Notes: generated by a model from the letters alone, not told the origin. Shown: positions 25,813 through 34,901, numbered from the stretch's first letter. The stretch: 64,000 bases of DNA from Reyranella sp. CPCC 100927 (GCF_007859315.1 NZ_VOHA01000001.1:992001-1056000), one strand, 5' to 3'. Made by a program: numbers and translations.

Positions 25813-26370
25813 ATGAGCACGGGCGGTTGGATCGTATTGGGGGTGATCGTTGCCGTCGTCGTATGGCTGATCGCGACGTACAACGGCCTGGTCTCGCGCC
25901 GGAACCAATCGCAGAACGCGTGGAGCCAGATCGACGTCCAGCTCAAGCGTCGCCACGACCTGATCCCCAACCTGGTGCAGGTGGTGAAGGACGCGATGAG
26001 CTACGAGCAGGAGACGCTGAAGACCGTCATCGAAGCCCGCAATCGCGCCGTCGCGGCGACCGGTCCGGCGCAGGCCAGTGTGGCCGAGGCGGCGCTCAGC
26101 GAGGCGACCGGCAAGCTTCTCATGCTGATGGAGAACTATCCGACGCTGAAGGCCAACGACAACGTCATGCAGCTCCAGGAAGAACTGACGACGACCGAGA
26201 ACAAGATCTCGTTCGCGCGCCAGTTCTACAACGACAGCGTCATGGCTCTGAACAACGCCGTCCAGTCGTTTCCCGGCAACCTGATCGCCGGCCGCTTCGG
26301 CTTCACGATCGGCCAGTTCTTCGACGTGCCCGAAACCGAAAAAGCGGTGCCGCAAGTGAAGCTGCGTTGA
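25813..26370 (+). CDS. LemA family protein
   Basis: A 185-residue membrane-anchored protein: one N-terminal helix (residues 5-23) and then a long helical domain. YNGLVSRRNQSQNAWSQIDV and QLKRRHDLIPNLVQVVKDAM are the LemA signature, with RQFYNDSVMALNNAVQSFP later. LemA genes are commonly paired with M48-type metalloproteases, as here (next gene downstream). Molecular role is unclear. Confidence 0.93.
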   Translation: MSTGGWIVLGVIVAVVVWLIATYNGLVSRRNQSQNAWSQIDVQLKRRHDLIPNLVQVVKDAMSYEQETLKTVIEARNRAVAATGPAQASVAEAALSEATGKLLMLMENYPTLKANDNVMQLQEELTTTENKISFARQFYNDSVMALNNAVQSFPGNLIAGRFGFTIGQFFDVPETEKAVPQVKLR

Positions 26371-26380
26371 GTGCTTGACC

Positions 26381-26466
26381 CGTCATCCCGAGCGCAGCGA
26401 GGGATCTTCTCGCCATGACCTGTCGTCGGACCACCAAAAGATTCCTCGCTTCGCTCGGAATGACGG
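26381..26466. repeat. inverted repeat, TCATCCCGAGCG family (copy 1)
   Basis: CGTCATCCCGAGCGCAGCGA at 26381-26400 faces its imperfect complement ending GGAATGACGG at 26466. A relative is at 50600-50678. It sits between lemA and the protease gene, so both may share a transcript that carries a large hairpin. Confidence 0.8.
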
Positions 26467-26496
26467 CGAGCAGCGATCCCACGCGTTGAGGCGGCG

Positions 26497-27603
26497 ATGG
26501 TAGATCGGCCACCGGGGCCGTGGGGCCAGGCGCCACGGCAGCAGAACGGTCCGCCGCCGGCGGCACCTGGAGCCGGTCCCTGGTTGTCGGCAACCGACGA
26601 TGCGTCGCCGACCGCGACGGCGCGACTGCCGGCGGGTGCCGCCGTCGGTGCCACCGACTTCCTGGCGGCGCAGCGCGCCAATCGCCGCCGCACGATCCTG
26701 CTGCTGGCGGTGCTGACGCTGATGGCGTCGGGACTGGGCTATCTGGTGGGCTGGTATTTCGACATCGGATCGCAGGCCAAGCCGCAGCTTGGCGTCTTGA
26801 GTGCCGGCGGCGTGCTGGCCGCGCTCGGCCTGGGCGCGGCGTCGATCGTCTGGAGCTCGATATCGCTGGCCTGGGGTGGGCGCATGGTGCTGGCCATGAC
26901 GGGCGGCCACGAGGTCTCGCGCGAGAGCGAGCCGCGGTTGTTCAACGTCGTCGAGGAGATGTCGATCGCCTCCGGACAGCCCATGCCCCGCGTGTTCATC
27001 ATCGAGGACGAGGCGATGAACGCCTTCGCGACCGGAACCTCCGGCCGCAACGCCGCCATCGGCGTGACGCGTGGCCTGTTGAACGGGCTGAACCGGGAAG
27101 AACTGCAGGGTGTGATCGGCCATGAGATGGGCCACGTCGCCAACCTCGACATGCGCTACATGACCGTGGTCGGCGTCACGGTCGGCCTGATCGCGCTGGT
27201 CAGCGACATGATCCTGCGCTTCATGAACTGGGGGCCCGGCCGGTCGCGCGACCGCAGCGGTGGCGGTGGCGGCGCCGGGGTGATCCTGTTCGTCGTGCTG
27301 ATCGTGGTGGCGTTGCTGGCGCCGCTGGCGGCGAAGCTGGTGCAGTTCGCCGTGTCCCGGCAGCGGGAATACCTCGCCGATGCCACGTCGGTGCAGTTCA
27401 CGCGCAACCCGTCCGGTCTGATCTCGGCGCTGGAAAAGCTCACCGCGGCGGCGCGTCCGTTCGCCGGCGCCAGCCGCGCCACCCAGCACCTGTTCATCGT
27501 CAACCCACTGCGCCAGTTCGGCGCCAAGGCATCGGCGCTGATGGCGACGCATCCGGCTACCGAGGATCGCATCGCGCGGCTGCGGGCGCTCGGACTGGGC
27601 TGA
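26497..27603 (+). CDS. M48 family (HtpX-like) zinc metalloprotease
   Basis: A 368-residue membrane protease. After a proline-rich, disordered first 50 residues come two helices (about 65-90 and 100-127), then the zinc motif HEMGH (H209, E210, H213), two more helices, and the third-ligand region SRQREYLADA. The domain order matches HtpX-like proteases that degrade damaged membrane proteins. Its placement after lemA is a recurrent pairing. The proline-rich N-terminus is longer than in E. coli HtpX. Confidence 0.92.
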   Translation: MVDRPPGPWGQAPRQQNGPPPAAPGAGPWLSATDDASPTATARLPAGAAVGATDFLAAQRANRRRTILLLAVLTLMASGLGYLVGWYFDIGSQAKPQLGVLSAGGVLAALGLGAASIVWSSISLAWGGRMVLAMTGGHEVSRESEPRLFNVVEEMSIASGQPMPRVFIIEDEAMNAFATGTSGRNAAIGVTRGLLNGLNREELQGVIGHEMGHVANLDMRYMTVVGVTVGLIALVSDMILRFMNWGPGRSRDRSGGGGGAGVILFVVLIVVALLAPLAAKLVQFAVSRQREYLADATSVQFTRNPSGLISALEKLTAAARPFAGASRATQHLFIVNPLRQFGAKASALMATHPATEDRIARLRALGLG

Positions 27604-27617
27604 TCCTGGCTCGTCTT

Positions 27618-27670
27618 AAACCGTTGACAAAACGGTTTCTTTGATCTTCTGTATACGGAATACGGTACTC
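27618..27670 (+). promoter_or_regulatory. promoter and operator of the GntR/PhyH unit
   Basis: AAACCGTT (27618-27625) and AACGGTTT (27631-27638) form an inverted repeat centred on TTGACA (27624-27629). Downstream lies GTATACGGAATAC, also partly symmetrical and typical of FCD-type GntR sites. The -10 is not obvious. The overlap of the repeat with the -35 suggests repression by the regulator encoded immediately downstream. Confidence 0.5.
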
Positions 27671-27680
27671 AGGAGTGATG

Positions 27681-28385
27681 ATGACACGCCTGGAGATGAT
27701 GACACGCCTGGAACTGCAGCCCGACCTGGCCGAGCGCGTGCACGACGCGCTGCTCGAGTCGATCTGCGCCGGCCGGCTGGCGCCGGGTGAGCGGGTGACG
27801 CAGGAGGGGCTGGCGACATTGTTCGGGGTGTCGCGCCAGCCGGTGCTGCAGGCCCTGATGCTGCTGAAGCGCCAGGGGTTCATCGTCGATGCCGGCCGCA
27901 AGGGCGTGATGGTGGCGCCGCTGGCGCCCGATCATGTCCGCCACCTCTATGAGATCCGGGCCGCGCTGGACGCCGCGGCGGCACGGGCGGCAGCGATGCG
28001 CATGACCCCGACACTGGCGGGTCGCGGACTGGCGTTGCTGGAGGCCGGGCAGGCGGCCATGGCGGCAGGCGACACCGGCCGGTTGATCGCCGCCGACGTC
28101 GATTTCCATCTGTTCATCTATGAGGCATCCGGCAATCCGCTGTTCGGCGAGACGGCCGCGCCGCACTGGCGGCATTTGCGCCGCGTCATGGGCGCCGTGC
28201 TGCGCGACCGCGATTCCTACGAGGCCGTGTGGCGCGAGCACGGCGCGATCCTCCACGCACTGGTGGCGCGTGACGCTGCGCAGGCCGAGGCGTTGGTGCG
28301 TGCGCATGTCGAGGATGCGGCGGCGCGTCTGGCCGGTTCGCTGGAGCTTGGCGCAGCACCGGAGTCGCAGCGGGCGGCCGGCTGA
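27681..28385 (+). CDS. GntR family regulator, FCD domain
   Basis: A 234-residue regulator with an N-terminal winged helix (LAERVHDALLESICAGRLAP, then GLATLFGVSRQPVLQALMLL) and a C-terminal FCD ligand domain with FHLFIYEASGNP and metal-site histidines. The start region carries a 17-base tandem duplication giving MTRLEM-MTRLEL, so several ATGs compete; AGGAG at 27671-27675 favours 27681. It is 32 bases before the PhyH gene and probably controls it. Confidence 0.88.
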   Translation: MTRLEMMTRLELQPDLAERVHDALLESICAGRLAPGERVTQEGLATLFGVSRQPVLQALMLLKRQGFIVDAGRKGVMVAPLAPDHVRHLYEIRAALDAAAARAAAMRMTPTLAGRGLALLEAGQAAMAAGDTGRLIAADVDFHLFIYEASGNPLFGETAAPHWRHLRRVMGAVLRDRDSYEAVWREHGAILHALVARDAAQAEALVRAHVEDAAARLAGSLELGAAPESQRAAG

Positions 28386-28417
28386 CGGCCGACAACAAAT
28401 CCCTTGAGGAGGAAGCC

Positions 28418-29221
28418 ATGAAACTCACCGCACAGCAGCTGAAGCAGTTCGACGAGGACGGCTACCTGTTCTTCCCGAACTACTTCTCCGCCGAGGAGAC
28501 CGCGATCCTGAAGAACGAGGTGCCGGGCGTCTTCACCCAGCGCCGGGAGGAGAACGTGCGCGAGAAGACCGGCGACGTGGTACGCACGGCGTTTGCCGTG
28601 CACACCTACCATCCGGTGTTCGAGGCGCTGGTGCATCATCCGGCCTTCGTCGAGCCGGCCGAGCAGCTGCTGGGTGATCGCACCTACATCCACCAGTTCA
28701 AGATCAACGGCAAAGCCGCATTCGACGGCGATGTCTGGCAGTGGCATCAGGACTACGGCACCTGGAAGGCCGATGACGACATGCCCGAGGCGCGGGCCAT
28801 GAACCTGGCGGTGTTCATCGACGAGGTGAACGAGTTCAACGGTCCGCTGTGGTTCATCCCCAAGTCGCACAAGAAGGGCGCCATCGACGCCAGCCACGAC
28901 CTCACCACGACATCCTATCCGCTGTGGGTGATCGACAACGACACCATTGCCAAGCTGGTGGCACAGGGCGGCATCGTGGCACCCAAGGGTGGGCCGGGAT
29001 CGGCGATCTTCTTCCACGGCACGCTGGTGCACGGCAGCCCGTCCAACATGTCGCCGTGGGACCGCCAGATCATCTATGTCACCTACAACGCGGTCAGCAA
29101 CGCCATCCGCCGCTTCAAGCGGCCGGCCCATATCGCGCACCGCGACTTCACGCCGCTCGACGCCTGGAGCGACGACTGCCTCGTCAAGGCTGCCGCCGCA
29201 CCACGGCAGGCGGCCGAGTAG
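28418..29221 (+). CDS. phytanoyl-CoA dioxygenase (PhyH) family protein
   Basis: A 267-residue Fe(II)/2-oxoglutarate oxygenase. The iron triad is H110 and D112 in WHQDYG and H205 in LVHGSPSN, and RQIIYVTYNAVSN holds the 2-oxoglutarate arginine. It resembles small-molecule hydroxylases of the PhyH family such as ectoine hydroxylase in layout, but the substrate is unknown. Fourteen bases separate it from the oxidoreductase gene. GAGGAGGAAG upstream is a strong ribosome site. Confidence 0.9.
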   Translation: MKLTAQQLKQFDEDGYLFFPNYFSAEETAILKNEVPGVFTQRREENVREKTGDVVRTAFAVHTYHPVFEALVHHPAFVEPAEQLLGDRTYIHQFKINGKAAFDGDVWQWHQDYGTWKADDDMPEARAMNLAVFIDEVNEFNGPLWFIPKSHKKGAIDASHDLTTTSYPLWVIDNDTIAKLVAQGGIVAPKGGPGSAIFFHGTLVHGSPSNMSPWDRQIIYVTYNAVSNAIRRFKRPAHIAHRDFTPLDAWSDDCLVKAAAAPRQAAE

Positions 29222-29235
29222 GAAAGGTCCGAACG

Positions 29236-30597
29236 ATGAATCTCCACCGCATGCTGCTGAAGCGCGAGGCCGACGGCAAACCGGTTCGTGTCGGGCTGAT
29301 CGGCGCCGGCAAGTTCGGCGCCATGTACCTGGCCCAGATCCCCAATACGCCCGGCGTGCATCTGGCCGGCATCGCCGATCTCTCGCCGCAGGGTGCGCGC
29401 GCCAATCTCGATCGCGTCGGCTGGGCCAAGGAGCGCACGACGGCATCCTCGCTGGATGCGGCGCTGAAGGGCGGCAACACGCATCTGTCGGACGACTGGC
29501 GCGCCCTGGTCTCGCATCCGGCGATCGATGTGATCGTCGAGGCCACCGGCAACCCCGTGGCCGCGGTCGATCATGCGCTCGAGGCGTTCCGCCACGGCAA
29601 GCACGTGGTGATGGTGACGGTCGAAGCCGATGCGTTCTGCGGCCCGCTGCTGGCGCGCCGCGCCGAGGAAGCGGGCGTGGTCTACAGCCTTGCCTTCGGC
29701 GATCAGCCGGCGTTGATCTGCGATCTGGTCGACTGGGCGCGCACGTGCGGCTTTCCGGTCGTGGCCGCCGGCCGCGGCCACAAGTGGCGGCCGTTCTTCG
29801 CGCAGTCGACGCCCGACACGGTGTGGAAGCATTGGGGCCTGAACGAGGAACAGGCGCGCCGCGGCGGCCTGAATCCCAAGATGTTCAACTCGTTCCTCGA
29901 TGGCACCAAGCCCGCCATCGAAAGCGCCGCCGTCGCCAACGCCACCGGTCTTGCCGTGCCGACCGCGGGATTGGCCTATCCCTCGGCCAGCGTCGATGAC
30001 ATCCCCTATGTCATGCGGCCGCGCAGCGAGGGTGGCCAGCTCGAAGCCAAGGGCATGGTCGAGGTGATCAATGCGCTGGAGGCTGACGGGCGCGCGATCC
30101 CCTACGAGATCCGCAAGGGCGTCTGGGTCTGCTTCGAAGCGGAGACCGACTACATCCGCAACTGCCTCGAAGAATACATGGTGCAGACCGATCCGTCGGG
30201 TCGCTACGCCTGCCTCTACAAGCGCTGGCACCTGATCGGACTGGAGGTCGGTGTTTCGGTAGCGGCCGTCGCGTTGCGGCGCGAGCCGACCGGCACCGCG
30301 ATCGCCTTCAACGCCGACGTGATCGCAACGGCAAAGCGCGATCTGGCGGCGGGTGAAGTGCTCGACGGCGAAGGCGGCTACACGGTCTATGGCCACCTGT
30401 TCCCGGCCAGCAAGTCGCTGCAGACCGGTGGTTTGCCGCTGGGATTGGCGCACAATGTGAAGCTGCTGCGGGCGATCAAGGCCGGCCAGCCGCTGACCTA
30501 TGGCGACGTCGCGCTCGATGACTCGCTCGCCGCCGTCAAGATCCGGCGCGAGATGGAGACGATGTTCGCGCCCGCCGCGCGGATCGCTGCGCAGTGA
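29236..30597 (+). CDS. NAD(P)-dependent oxidoreductase with SAF domain
   Basis: A 453-residue protein. The N-terminus VRVGLIGAGKFGAMYLAQI is a Rossmann fold of the homoserine-dehydrogenase/Gfo-Idh type, with EATGNP and TVEADAFCGP next. The C-terminal third contains an SAF-like domain (ATAKRDLAAGEVLDGEGGYT). Proteins of this shape occur in carbohydrate-acid and polyol catabolic clusters of alphaproteobacteria. With the PhyH oxygenase and the GntR regulator it makes a three-gene catabolic unit whose substrate I cannot identify. Confidence 0.85.
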   Translation: MNLHRMLLKREADGKPVRVGLIGAGKFGAMYLAQIPNTPGVHLAGIADLSPQGARANLDRVGWAKERTTASSLDAALKGGNTHLSDDWRALVSHPAIDVIVEATGNPVAAVDHALEAFRHGKHVVMVTVEADAFCGPLLARRAEEAGVVYSLAFGDQPALICDLVDWARTCGFPVVAAGRGHKWRPFFAQSTPDTVWKHWGLNEEQARRGGLNPKMFNSFLDGTKPAIESAAVANATGLAVPTAGLAYPSASVDDIPYVMRPRSEGGQLEAKGMVEVINALEADGRAIPYEIRKGVWVCFEAETDYIRNCLEEYMVQTDPSGRYACLYKRWHLIGLEVGVSVAAVALRREPTGTAIAFNADVIATAKRDLAAGEVLDGEGGYTVYGHLFPASKSLQTGGLPLGLAHNVKLLRAIKAGQPLTYGDVALDDSLAAVKIRREMETMFAPAARIAAQ

Positions 30598-30601
30598 ATC
30601 T

Positions 30602-30631
30602 GGGACCGCGCGCGTCCACGCGCGCGGTCCC
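30602..30631. terminator. 13-bp stem hairpin between convergent genes
   Basis: GGGACCGCGCGCG (30602-30614) pairs perfectly with CGCGCGCGGTCCC (30619-30631) around TCCA. It lies between the stops at 30597 and 30637. There is no T-tract; it may work as a bidirectional terminator or be a palindromic repeat. Confidence 0.55.
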
Positions 30632-30636
30632 GAAAA

Positions 30637-31188
30637 CTAGTTCGCCATCTTGATGTCGAACACGCCGCAGGCGATGCGATCGCCGCCGCCACCCAACGGC
30701 TTGGGCGTGTCGGCGTAGTTGTCGCCGCCGGCGTGGATCACCAGCGATCGGCCGCGCAGGTCGGCCACCTTCAGGTGGGGCGCCAACAGTTTGCCGGTGC
30801 TGACGCCGTCCTTCTCCACCACCAGGGCCGGCAGGTCGCCGCGATGACCGTCATGTTCGGGCCCGCGATGGGCCTTGCTGTCGGTCGGATCATAGTGGTC
30901 GCCGGCGGCGAGGCCGGGCACCATCTTGCCGTCCTTTTCGGCAGCGGCGCAGTTGGGCTTCTCGTGCACGTGGAAGCCATGCTGGCCGGGCGGCAATCCG
31001 CTGAGGTTGGGCTCGATGGCGAGCCCTTTGGGCGTATCCTCGAACACGACCGCGCCGATGGCGGCGGCCATGCCCTTCTCGTTGATCAGGTTCAACTGGA
31101 TCGTCGTGCGATGTTGTTGTGCCGATGCCGCCGTGGCCACGACGCACAGCGCCGTCGCAATCATGCATGTCGTTTTTCTGCGCATCAT
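30637..31188 (-). CDS. sodC: Cu/Zn superoxide dismutase
   Basis: A 183-residue periplasmic enzyme. The signal peptide covers about residues 1-24 (MRRKTTCMIATALC onward, cleavage after ASA). Copper ligands are in HGFHVHEKPNC and the zinc loop holds HYDPTDSKAHRGPEHDGHRGD (one residue beyond each side omitted). The disulfide pair is the C of KPNC and that of RIACGVFD. It converts periplasmic superoxide to peroxide. The ATG at 31188 has GGAG five bases upstream. Confidence 0.94.
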   Translation of the reverse strand: MMRRKTTCMIATALCVVATAASAQQHRTTIQLNLINEKGMAAAIGAVVFEDTPKGLAIEPNLSGLPPGQHGFHVHEKPNCAAAEKDGKMVPGLAAGDHYDPTDSKAHRGPEHDGHRGDLPALVVEKDGVSTGKLLAPHLKVADLRGRSLVIHAGGDNYADTPKPLGGGGDRIACGVFDIKMAN

Positions 31189-31320
31189 GGTCTCCGTGAT
31201 CGGCCGTACAACTCCACCAGGCGGTACTGTCTCAGCCAATAGCGGCAACGATATGAAATGGCCGAAGTTCCGGTTTGGCTGTTGCGTTGTCGCTGCGAAT
31301 CGCTAGGTATGCCGCCAGCC

Positions 31321-32514
31321 ATGAACGTTGCTGTGACGCCAGACGACCCGGCGCCGTCCGACGCGCCCGCCATGCCACCGCCGACCGGCAAGGGGCCGTT
31401 GGCCAATCTTGATGTGCGCCTGGCGGCCGGTGTCGTGCGTGCCGACACCGCGCAGCGCCGCGTGGCCGAGCGCCTGCAGGTACTGCACGACACCCTGCGC
31501 GCGGCCAACGCCACGCCGCGCTCGGGCGGCTTGCTGAGCTTTCTCGGGCTGGGCCGCAAGCCCGCGGTCCAGGTGCCGGGTGGCATCTACATCTGGGGCC
31601 CGGTCGGCACCGGCAAGTCGATGGTGATGGACCTCTTCTTCGCCGACGCGCCGGTCGCCAAGAAGCGGCGCGTGCACTTCCACGAATTCATGCTGGAAGT
31701 CCATCAGCGCCTGTTCGAGCGCCGGCAGGAGACGGCGGCCAGCGGCGGCGAGTCCGACACCATTCCGCCGATCGCGCGCGCGATTGCGGCCGAAGCCCGG
31801 CTGCTCTGCTTCGATGAGATGCAGGTGACCAACATCGCCGACGCCATGATCCTGTGGCGTCTGTTCGACACGCTGTTCGCCGAGGGTGTCACCGTTGTGG
31901 CGACATCCAACCGTGTGCCCGACGACCTCTACAAGGGCGGCCTGCAGCGCGATCGCTTCCAGCCCTTCATCGACCTGATCAAAGCCAAGCTGGAGGTGCT
32001 GTCGCTGGATGGCGGGCGCGACTACCGCCTGCAGCGGCTGCGCCAGCTCGACATGTACATCACGCCATCCGGTGCCTGGGCCGACGCCAAGCTGGAAGCG
32101 GCGTTCGACAATCTCACCGACGGCGCCAAGGGCAGCCGCCGCGTGCTGCGCACGCAGGGCCGCGACGTGATCGTGCCGCGCGCGGCGCCCGGCGTGGCGT
32201 GGGCCGATTTCGAGGACTGGTGCGGCAAGCCGCTGGGTGCGGCCGATTTCCTCTGCATCGCCGAGCATTTCCACACCGTGATCCTGCGCAACGTGCCCAA
32301 GCTGTCGCCCAAGAACCGCGATCGTGCCTGGCGGTTCACGACGCTGATCGATGCGTTCTACGAGAAGAAGGTGAAGCTGATCTGCTCGGCCGAAGCATCA
32401 CCCGACAAGCTCTATGTCGAGGGCGATGGCGCTTTCGAGTTCCAGCGCGTCGTATCGCGCCTGATGGAAATGCAAAGCCCCGAGTATCTCGGGCTGGAGC
32501 ACATCGAGGACTGA
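31321..32514 (+). CDS. zapE: cell division protein ZapE (AFG1-like ATPase)
   Basis: A 397-residue AAA-type ATPase from the ATG at 31321; 31309 is an alternative start. Walker A is GPVGTGKS in IWGPVGTGKSMVMD, Walker B is LLCFDEMQV, and HFHEFMLEVH and TSNRVPDDLYKGGLQRDRF are ZapE/AFG1 signatures. ZapE acts at the Z-ring in E. coli. In many alphaproteobacteria this gene lies directly before mdh; here about 6 kb of other genes intervenes. Confidence 0.93.
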   Translation: MNVAVTPDDPAPSDAPAMPPPTGKGPLANLDVRLAAGVVRADTAQRRVAERLQVLHDTLRAANATPRSGGLLSFLGLGRKPAVQVPGGIYIWGPVGTGKSMVMDLFFADAPVAKKRRVHFHEFMLEVHQRLFERRQETAASGGESDTIPPIARAIAAEARLLCFDEMQVTNIADAMILWRLFDTLFAEGVTVVATSNRVPDDLYKGGLQRDRFQPFIDLIKAKLEVLSLDGGRDYRLQRLRQLDMYITPSGAWADAKLEAAFDNLTDGAKGSRRVLRTQGRDVIVPRAAPGVAWADFEDWCGKPLGAADFLCIAEHFHTVILRNVPKLSPKNRDRAWRFTTLIDAFYEKKVKLICSAEASPDKLYVEGDGAFEFQRVVSRLMEMQSPEYLGLEHIED

Positions 32515-32704
32515 CAGCGGTCCGGACGCAGATGAACGAAGGAGCGCCTCTCTCGCTGTGACCTATAGCGATCTCGAATAGGTCGATTCGTTTTCGTCTT
32601 GGACAGGCGGCGACTGTAACATCACCCTGCTGCGCCGGTCCGCGGGCATGTGCGGTCGATGTCGTCGCCAAGAATGATCTCAACCTGTTCGGAGTGCCAT
32701 CGCC

Positions 32705-33838
32705 ATGAAGTCCCCGATCTGCGACATGCTGGGTATCGACTTCCCGCTGGTGGCCTTCAGCCACTGCCGCGATGTGGTTGTCGCGGTCAGCCGCGCCGGC
32801 GGTTTCGGCGTGTTCGGCGCTGCCCGTCACTCGCCCGAGACGATCCATCAGGAGCTGCAATGGATCGATGACCATGTCGACGGCAAGCCCTATGGCCTCG
32901 ACGTGCTGATTCCGGAAAACATGGCGACCGCGGGCGAGAAGAACGTCACCTGGAAGAGCCTGGAAAGCCGCGTGTCCCAGCGCCATCGCGACTTCACCCG
33001 CGATCTGCTTGAAAAGCACGGCGTGAAGCTGACCACGGCCGATGTGGCGCAGGACCAGCCGCAGCCCTTCGACAAGGAGCGGGCGTTGGCCGTGCTCGAG
33101 GCCGCGTTCCGTCATCCCATTCGCCTGATCGCCAATGCGCTGGGCGTCCCGCCGACGGAAATGATCGACATGGGCAAGCAGCACGGCGTTCCCGTCGCGG
33201 CGCTCGTCGGCGCCCGGGAACATGCGGTGCGTCAGGTGACGGCGGGCGTCGATATCCTGGTCGTGCAGGGCACGGAAGCTGGCGGCCACTGCGGCGAGGT
33301 CTCGACCATGGTCGTGGTGCCGGAGGTGCTCAAGGCGATCAAGGGCATCCGCGATGTGCCGGTGCTGGCCGCCGGCGGCATCATGACCGGACGCCAGATG
33401 GCGGCGTGCATGGCGATGGGCGCCGCCGGCGTGTGGACCGGCTCGGTGTGGCTGGCGACGGCGGAGGCCGAGACCACGGAAATCTTCCGCGACAAGATGA
33501 TCGAGGCCTCGTCGCGCGACACCGTGCGATCGCGCGGGCGCACGGGCAAGCCGGCCCGACAGTTGCGTTCGGCCTGGACCGAGGCGTGGGACCGCTCGCC
33601 CGACAGCCCGGGCGCTCTGCCGATGCCGCTGCAGACCCTGGTCAGCCGCGATGCCTTCGACGCGATCGATCGAGCCGCGGCCGCCGGCAACCCGCGGGCG
33701 CGTGAGCTCGTCAGCTACTTCGTGGGCCAAGGCGTCGGCCTGGTCGACAGCGTGAAGTCGGCCGGCGCCGTGGTGCAGGAATTCAAGGAAGACTTCGCCG
33801 ACGCCGTCGAGCACATGAACGCGCTGCTCGCCGAGTGA
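32705..33838 (+). CDS. nitronate monooxygenase family flavoprotein
   Basis: A 377-residue TIM-barrel FMN enzyme of the NMO/2-nitropropane dioxygenase family. VAFSHCRDVVVAVSRAGGFGVFGA is the N-terminal block (only the first part matters: the GGFG flavin loop). VVQGTEAGGHCGEVSTM with the active-site-like histidine, and VLAAGGIMTGRQMAACMAMGA, are the later phosphate-binding parts. Members oxidise nitronates or act as NADH-dependent flavin oxidoreductases. The natural substrate is not evident. Ribosome site is weak. Confidence 0.87.
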   Translation: MKSPICDMLGIDFPLVAFSHCRDVVVAVSRAGGFGVFGAARHSPETIHQELQWIDDHVDGKPYGLDVLIPENMATAGEKNVTWKSLESRVSQRHRDFTRDLLEKHGVKLTTADVAQDQPQPFDKERALAVLEAAFRHPIRLIANALGVPPTEMIDMGKQHGVPVAALVGAREHAVRQVTAGVDILVVQGTEAGGHCGEVSTMVVVPEVLKAIKGIRDVPVLAAGGIMTGRQMAACMAMGAAGVWTGSVWLATAEAETTEIFRDKMIEASSRDTVRSRGRTGKPARQLRSAWTEAWDRSPDSPGALPMPLQTLVSRDAFDAIDRAAAAGNPRARELVSYFVGQGVGLVDSVKSAGAVVQEFKEDFADAVEHMNALLAE

Positions 33839-33875
33839 CCCCGGAGCGCGGGCCTCCTGCCCGCGCACCGGGGTC
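33837..33875. terminator. hairpin between convergent genes, related to family A repeat
   Basis: GACCCCGG (33837-33844) pairs with CCGGGGTC (33868-33875), and the inside carries GGAGCGCGGGC and GCCCGCGC as in family A. It starts inside the stop codon of the flavoprotein gene and ends before the aldolase stop at 33879, followed by GTTCT. Confidence 0.6.
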
Positions 33876-33878
33876 GTT

Positions 33879-34673
33879 CTAGTTCCGGTAGCTCGGGTCC
33901 TTGGCGTCCATCATGCGCAGCATGGCATCCCAGGCCAGCGTGTTCATGTCGAAGCCAGTCTGTACGCCGGCGTTGCGGGTCACCTGCGTGCGCACTGTGT
34001 CGATCGCCGCCTGGCTCGGCAGGTTGAGCCGTGCCGCGCCGCCGGCCATGGCGGCGATCTGGATCGAGCAGGCGCGCTCGAGGTTGTGGATGCTGAGCCA
34101 GGCATCGGCGATCGAATGGCCGGCCGCCAGGGTGCCGTGGTTGCGCAGCAGCATCAGCTTCTTGTCGCCGAGGTCGGCGACCAGCCGCTCGCGCTCGGCA
34201 TAGTCCAGCGCCACGCCTTCATAGTCGTGGTAGCTGAGGTAGGGCAGGCAGAACATGGCGTGCTGCGACAGCGGCAGCAGACCGTCCTGCTGCGCTGCGA
34301 CCGCAACGCCGTCGCGCGTATGCAGGTGGATGACGCATTCGACGTCGGGGCGGCCCATGTGCACCGCGCCATGGATCACGAAGCCGGCCTTGTTGAAGGG
34401 ATAGGGCGAGGGCAGCAGGATGGTGCCCTCGTGATCGACCTTCAGCAGCGACGAGGCAGTGATCTCGTGGAACATCATGCCGTAGGGATTGATCAGGAAA
34501 TGATCGTGCGATCCTGGCACGCGCGCCGAGATGTGAGTGAAGATCAGGTCGGTCCAGTTGTAGTGCGCCACCAGGCGGTAGAGCGCGGCGAGGTTCACGC
34601 GCGTATCCCATTCCTCGCGGCTGACCTGTTCGCGCACGGACGGCGATGACTTGACGGCGGCAACCGGGCTCAT
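33879..34673 (-). CDS. class II aldolase/adducin family protein
   Basis: A 264-residue zinc-dependent aldolase-fold protein. DLIFTHISARVPGSHDHFLI and NPYGMMFHEITASSLLKVD are family blocks; the zinc histidines lie in CVIHLHTRDG and in LLRNHG. The family includes fuculose-phosphate aldolase and several decarboxylases/aldolases. The substrate is unknown. It faces the dienelactone hydrolase gene across a 228-base gap. Confidence 0.9.
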   Translation of the reverse strand: MSPVAAVKSSPSVREQVSREEWDTRVNLAALYRLVAHYNWTDLIFTHISARVPGSHDHFLINPYGMMFHEITASSLLKVDHEGTILLPSPYPFNKAGFVIHGAVHMGRPDVECVIHLHTRDGVAVAAQQDGLLPLSQHAMFCLPYLSYHDYEGVALDYAERERLVADLGDKKLMLLRNHGTLAAGHSIADAWLSIHNLERACSIQIAAMAGGAARLNLPSQAAIDTVRTQVTRNAGVQTGFDMNTLAWDAMLRMMDAKDPSYRN

Positions 34674-34901
34674 GACGGGGCTCCTGCATCAGCCAAGTTG
34701 TGATCCTGGGCAGCGGCCCGGCCGAGCGTCAAGCGCGGCCGGCGCTCGGCAACCATGCCCTGGGCGCCGGGCGGGTGTCGTCACCGCCAGGAAACCGCAA
34801 CTGCAGGCACTCGCCGGATTGTGATGACGCACCGGCGTCTGGCACCCTACGGTCCGCTATGGGAGTCCCGGGCAACCCGGGAGAACAAGAGGGGTGCGTT
34901 C

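Noticed and set aside
30602-30631. A GC-rich hairpin as a member of family A repeats
   Set aside because: Although it starts GGGACCGCG, it lacks the GGAGCGCGGGCGTCC core and loop; it was listed as a terminator-like hairpin instead.
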